Shown in pieces: positions 62,880-64,000 of a stretch of 64,000 nt of DNA. The translations under genes were made by a program, and so were the position numbers. The notes under the pieces are model-generated. The model searched no databases. It was given only the letters and a program-made list of their open reading frames with translations, and was not told where the DNA came from. Source of the stretch: Actinophytocola gossypii (GTDB lineage Bacteria > Actinomycetota > Actinomycetes > Mycobacteriales > Pseudonocardiaceae); the NCBI RefSeq assembly GCF_025165815.1, contig NZ_JAFFZE010000031.1:1-64000 (forward strand), read 5' to 3'. Position 1 is the first letter of the stretch; the number at the start of each line of letters is the position of its first letter.

Positions 62880-64000
62880 GTGAGGACTCCGCCCTGGCTC
62901 ACCGTTCTCGACGACACCATCGCGGCCTGCATCGCTCACCACCGCACGGATCTGGCCGGCAAGCTCGAACGCAGACGTGCCCTGCTGCTCGACCCCAAGC
63001 TGCGCGTGCCCGTCGTCGGCCGGCTCGACCAGGGCAAGAGCCAACTCGTCAACGCCCTGGTGAACGCGCCGGTCTGTCCGGTCGGCGACGACGTCACCAC
63101 GACGACCCCGACCACCGTCGAGCACGCCGAGACCCCGGTCGCCGCGGTCGTCGCGGACGCCCCGCCCGCCGGCCGGCGCGCGATCGGACCGGCGGGCGCC
63201 ACTCCGGCCAGGGTGCCGGTGGCGTTCGACGACGTGGCCACCAAGTCCCTGGCTCGCCGGGGCGCGCACATCGAGGTCGGCCTGCCGCGAGAGCTGCTCG
63301 CCGGCGGCCTCGTGCTGGTCGACACCCCCGGCATCGGCGGCCCTGGCACCTCGGCCAGCACGTTCGCCGCGCTGTCCGACGCCGACGCGGTGCTGATGAC
63401 CTCCGACGCCACCAGCGAGCTGTGCCAGGCCGAGCTCGACCTGCTCCGCCAGGTCCTCGCGCACTGCCCGGTGGTCACCATGGTGCTCACCAAGATCGAC
63501 CTGGTGCCGCGCTGGCGCCGGGTGGCCGAACGCAACCGCGCCCGGCTCGCCGCCGCCGGCCTGCCGGTCAAGCTGGTCCCGGTGTCCGCGACCGTCCGGC
63601 TGGCCGCCGCCCGCACCGGCGACAAGGCGCTCAACGCCGAGTCCGGCTTCGTCGACCTGGTCCGCACCCTGCGCGACGACGTGCTCGGCCAGGGCGACCT
63701 GCTCGCCGGCCGCTGCGCCGCGGCGCTGACCGCGACGGCCACCCAGGAACTGCTCATCCCGCTGCGCGAGCAGCTCGCGGAGGCGCGCGGTGGCCGGCTC
63801 GGTGCCGCGCACGTGCAGTACCGGGCCGCGCAGCACCGGCTCGACGAGCTGCGCAAGCGGTCCAGCCGCTGGCAGACCATGCTCGGCGACGAGGTGGCCG
63901 ACCTGATGTCCGACGTCGAGTACGACCTGCGCGACCGGACCAGGCGGATCGTGCGTGAGGCGGAGGAGTTCTTCGAGGTCGCCGACCCCGCCAGGACGTG
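62880..64000 (+). CDS. dynamin-like GTPase (IniA-like), cut by window end
   Basis: 373 complete codons from GTG 62880 and no stop before the end. The GTPase motifs are all visible: P-loop VPVVGRLDQGKSQLVNALVN (GRLDQGKS), switch threonines in DDVTTTTPTTVEHAET, G3 in LVLVDTPGIGGPGTS, and G4 in TMVLTKIDLVPRW. A long helical part begins at about residue 265 (LLAGRCAAALTATATQELLI and RWQTMLGDEVADLMSDVEYD), as expected for a dynamin stalk. Mycobacterial IniA fuses or severs membranes under envelope stress. Further members of the locus probably lie to the right. Confidence 0.88.
   Translation, partial: MRTPPWLTVLDDTIAACIAHHRTDLAGKLERRRALLLDPKLRVPVVGRLDQGKSQLVNALVNAPVCPVGDDVTTTTPTTVEHAETPVAAVVADAPPAGRRAIGPAGATPARVPVAFDDVATKSLARRGAHIEVGLPRELLAGGLVLVDTPGIGGPGTSASTFAALSDADAVLMTSDATSELCQAELDLLRQVLAHCPVVTMVLTKIDLVPRWRRVAERNRARLAAAGLPVKLVPVSATVRLAAARTGDKALNAESGFVDLVRTLRDDVLGQGDLLAGRCAAALTATATQELLIPLREQLAEARGGRLGAAHVQYRAAQHRLDELRKRSSRWQTMLGDEVADLMSDVEYDLRDRTRRIVREAEEFFEVADPART

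Overview
The window is about 70% GC and reads as a chromosomal piece of an actinomycete, most likely a Pseudonocardiaceae-type organism (Saccharothrix, Lentzea, Actinosynnema or a relative). The grounds are GTG-rich starts, many ATGA stop/start overlaps, and gene orders shared with Mycobacterium. The block dinG - pncB / clpS - DUF2017 - P1 peptidase - mec - cysO - cysM - rhomboid - murI - Rv1339-type hydrolase - rph - rdgB (23.9-36.6 kb) keeps the order of M. tuberculosis Rv1329c-Rv1341. ctaD-serB matches Rv3043c-Rv3042c. The right end carries an isoniazid-inducible (ini)-type cluster. Genus is an inference.

Layout. 0-8.1 kb: the end of korB, a three-gene operon (SRPBCC cyclase, truncated adenylation-like protein, flavin reductase), an acyl-CoA ligase, a TetR/FAD-monooxygenase divergon with two palindromic sites, an M50 protease and proA. 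8.1-9.7 kb: the last 87 codons of a TROVE (Ro60-type) gene abut degenerate tRNA-like sequences, followed by a phage-like endolysin. 9.7-17.5 kb: a LacI regulator and a catabolic unit (cupin, NMT1/SsuC-type ABC transporter, Gfo/Idh dehydrogenase, DUF993 protein, TIM-barrel isomerase) with three LacI-type operator sequences. 17.6-23.4 kb: an ABC ATPase/membrane pair, ctaD, serB and a PTH2-type peptidyl-tRNA hydrolase. 23.6-36.6 kb: the conserved mycobacterial-type block. Between dinG and pncB it holds a secreted choice-of-anchor P protein, a decayed ECF sigma factor fused to the tail of a second gene, and pncA.

36.7-40.4 kb holds exported proteins (class A beta-lactamase fold lipoprotein, small lipoprotein, sialidase-like protein), bcp, a 58-residue membrane protein and a tRNA with anticodon UAG in an unusual short-variable-loop body. 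40.4-56 kb is accessory in character: gene remnants, a DUF6228-type protein, TetR-MFS-SDR, a quinone reductase/TetR pair, a receptor-like Ser/Thr kinase with an external ricin-B lectin, an HxlR/DUF899/PPOX group, a lipoprotein sugar dehydrogenase, exoA, a MerR regulator, and a Crp/GNAT pair in which the acetyltransferase carries a repeat-rich insertion of about 170 residues. Several regulator/target pairs have clear palindromes in their intergenic regions.

56.1-64 kb is the ini-type locus. A divergent promoter region separates an Hsp70-type ATPase with a His/Pro/Asp-rich tail, an IniR-like LuxR ATPase and a class II aldolase (minus strand) from an IniB-domain protein and a dynamin-like GTPase (plus strand, cut by the window end). 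The layout suggests a cell-envelope stress module in which an Hsp70-like protein has joined the IniB/dynamin system.

All calls were made by eye from sequence. No database search or structure prediction was run.
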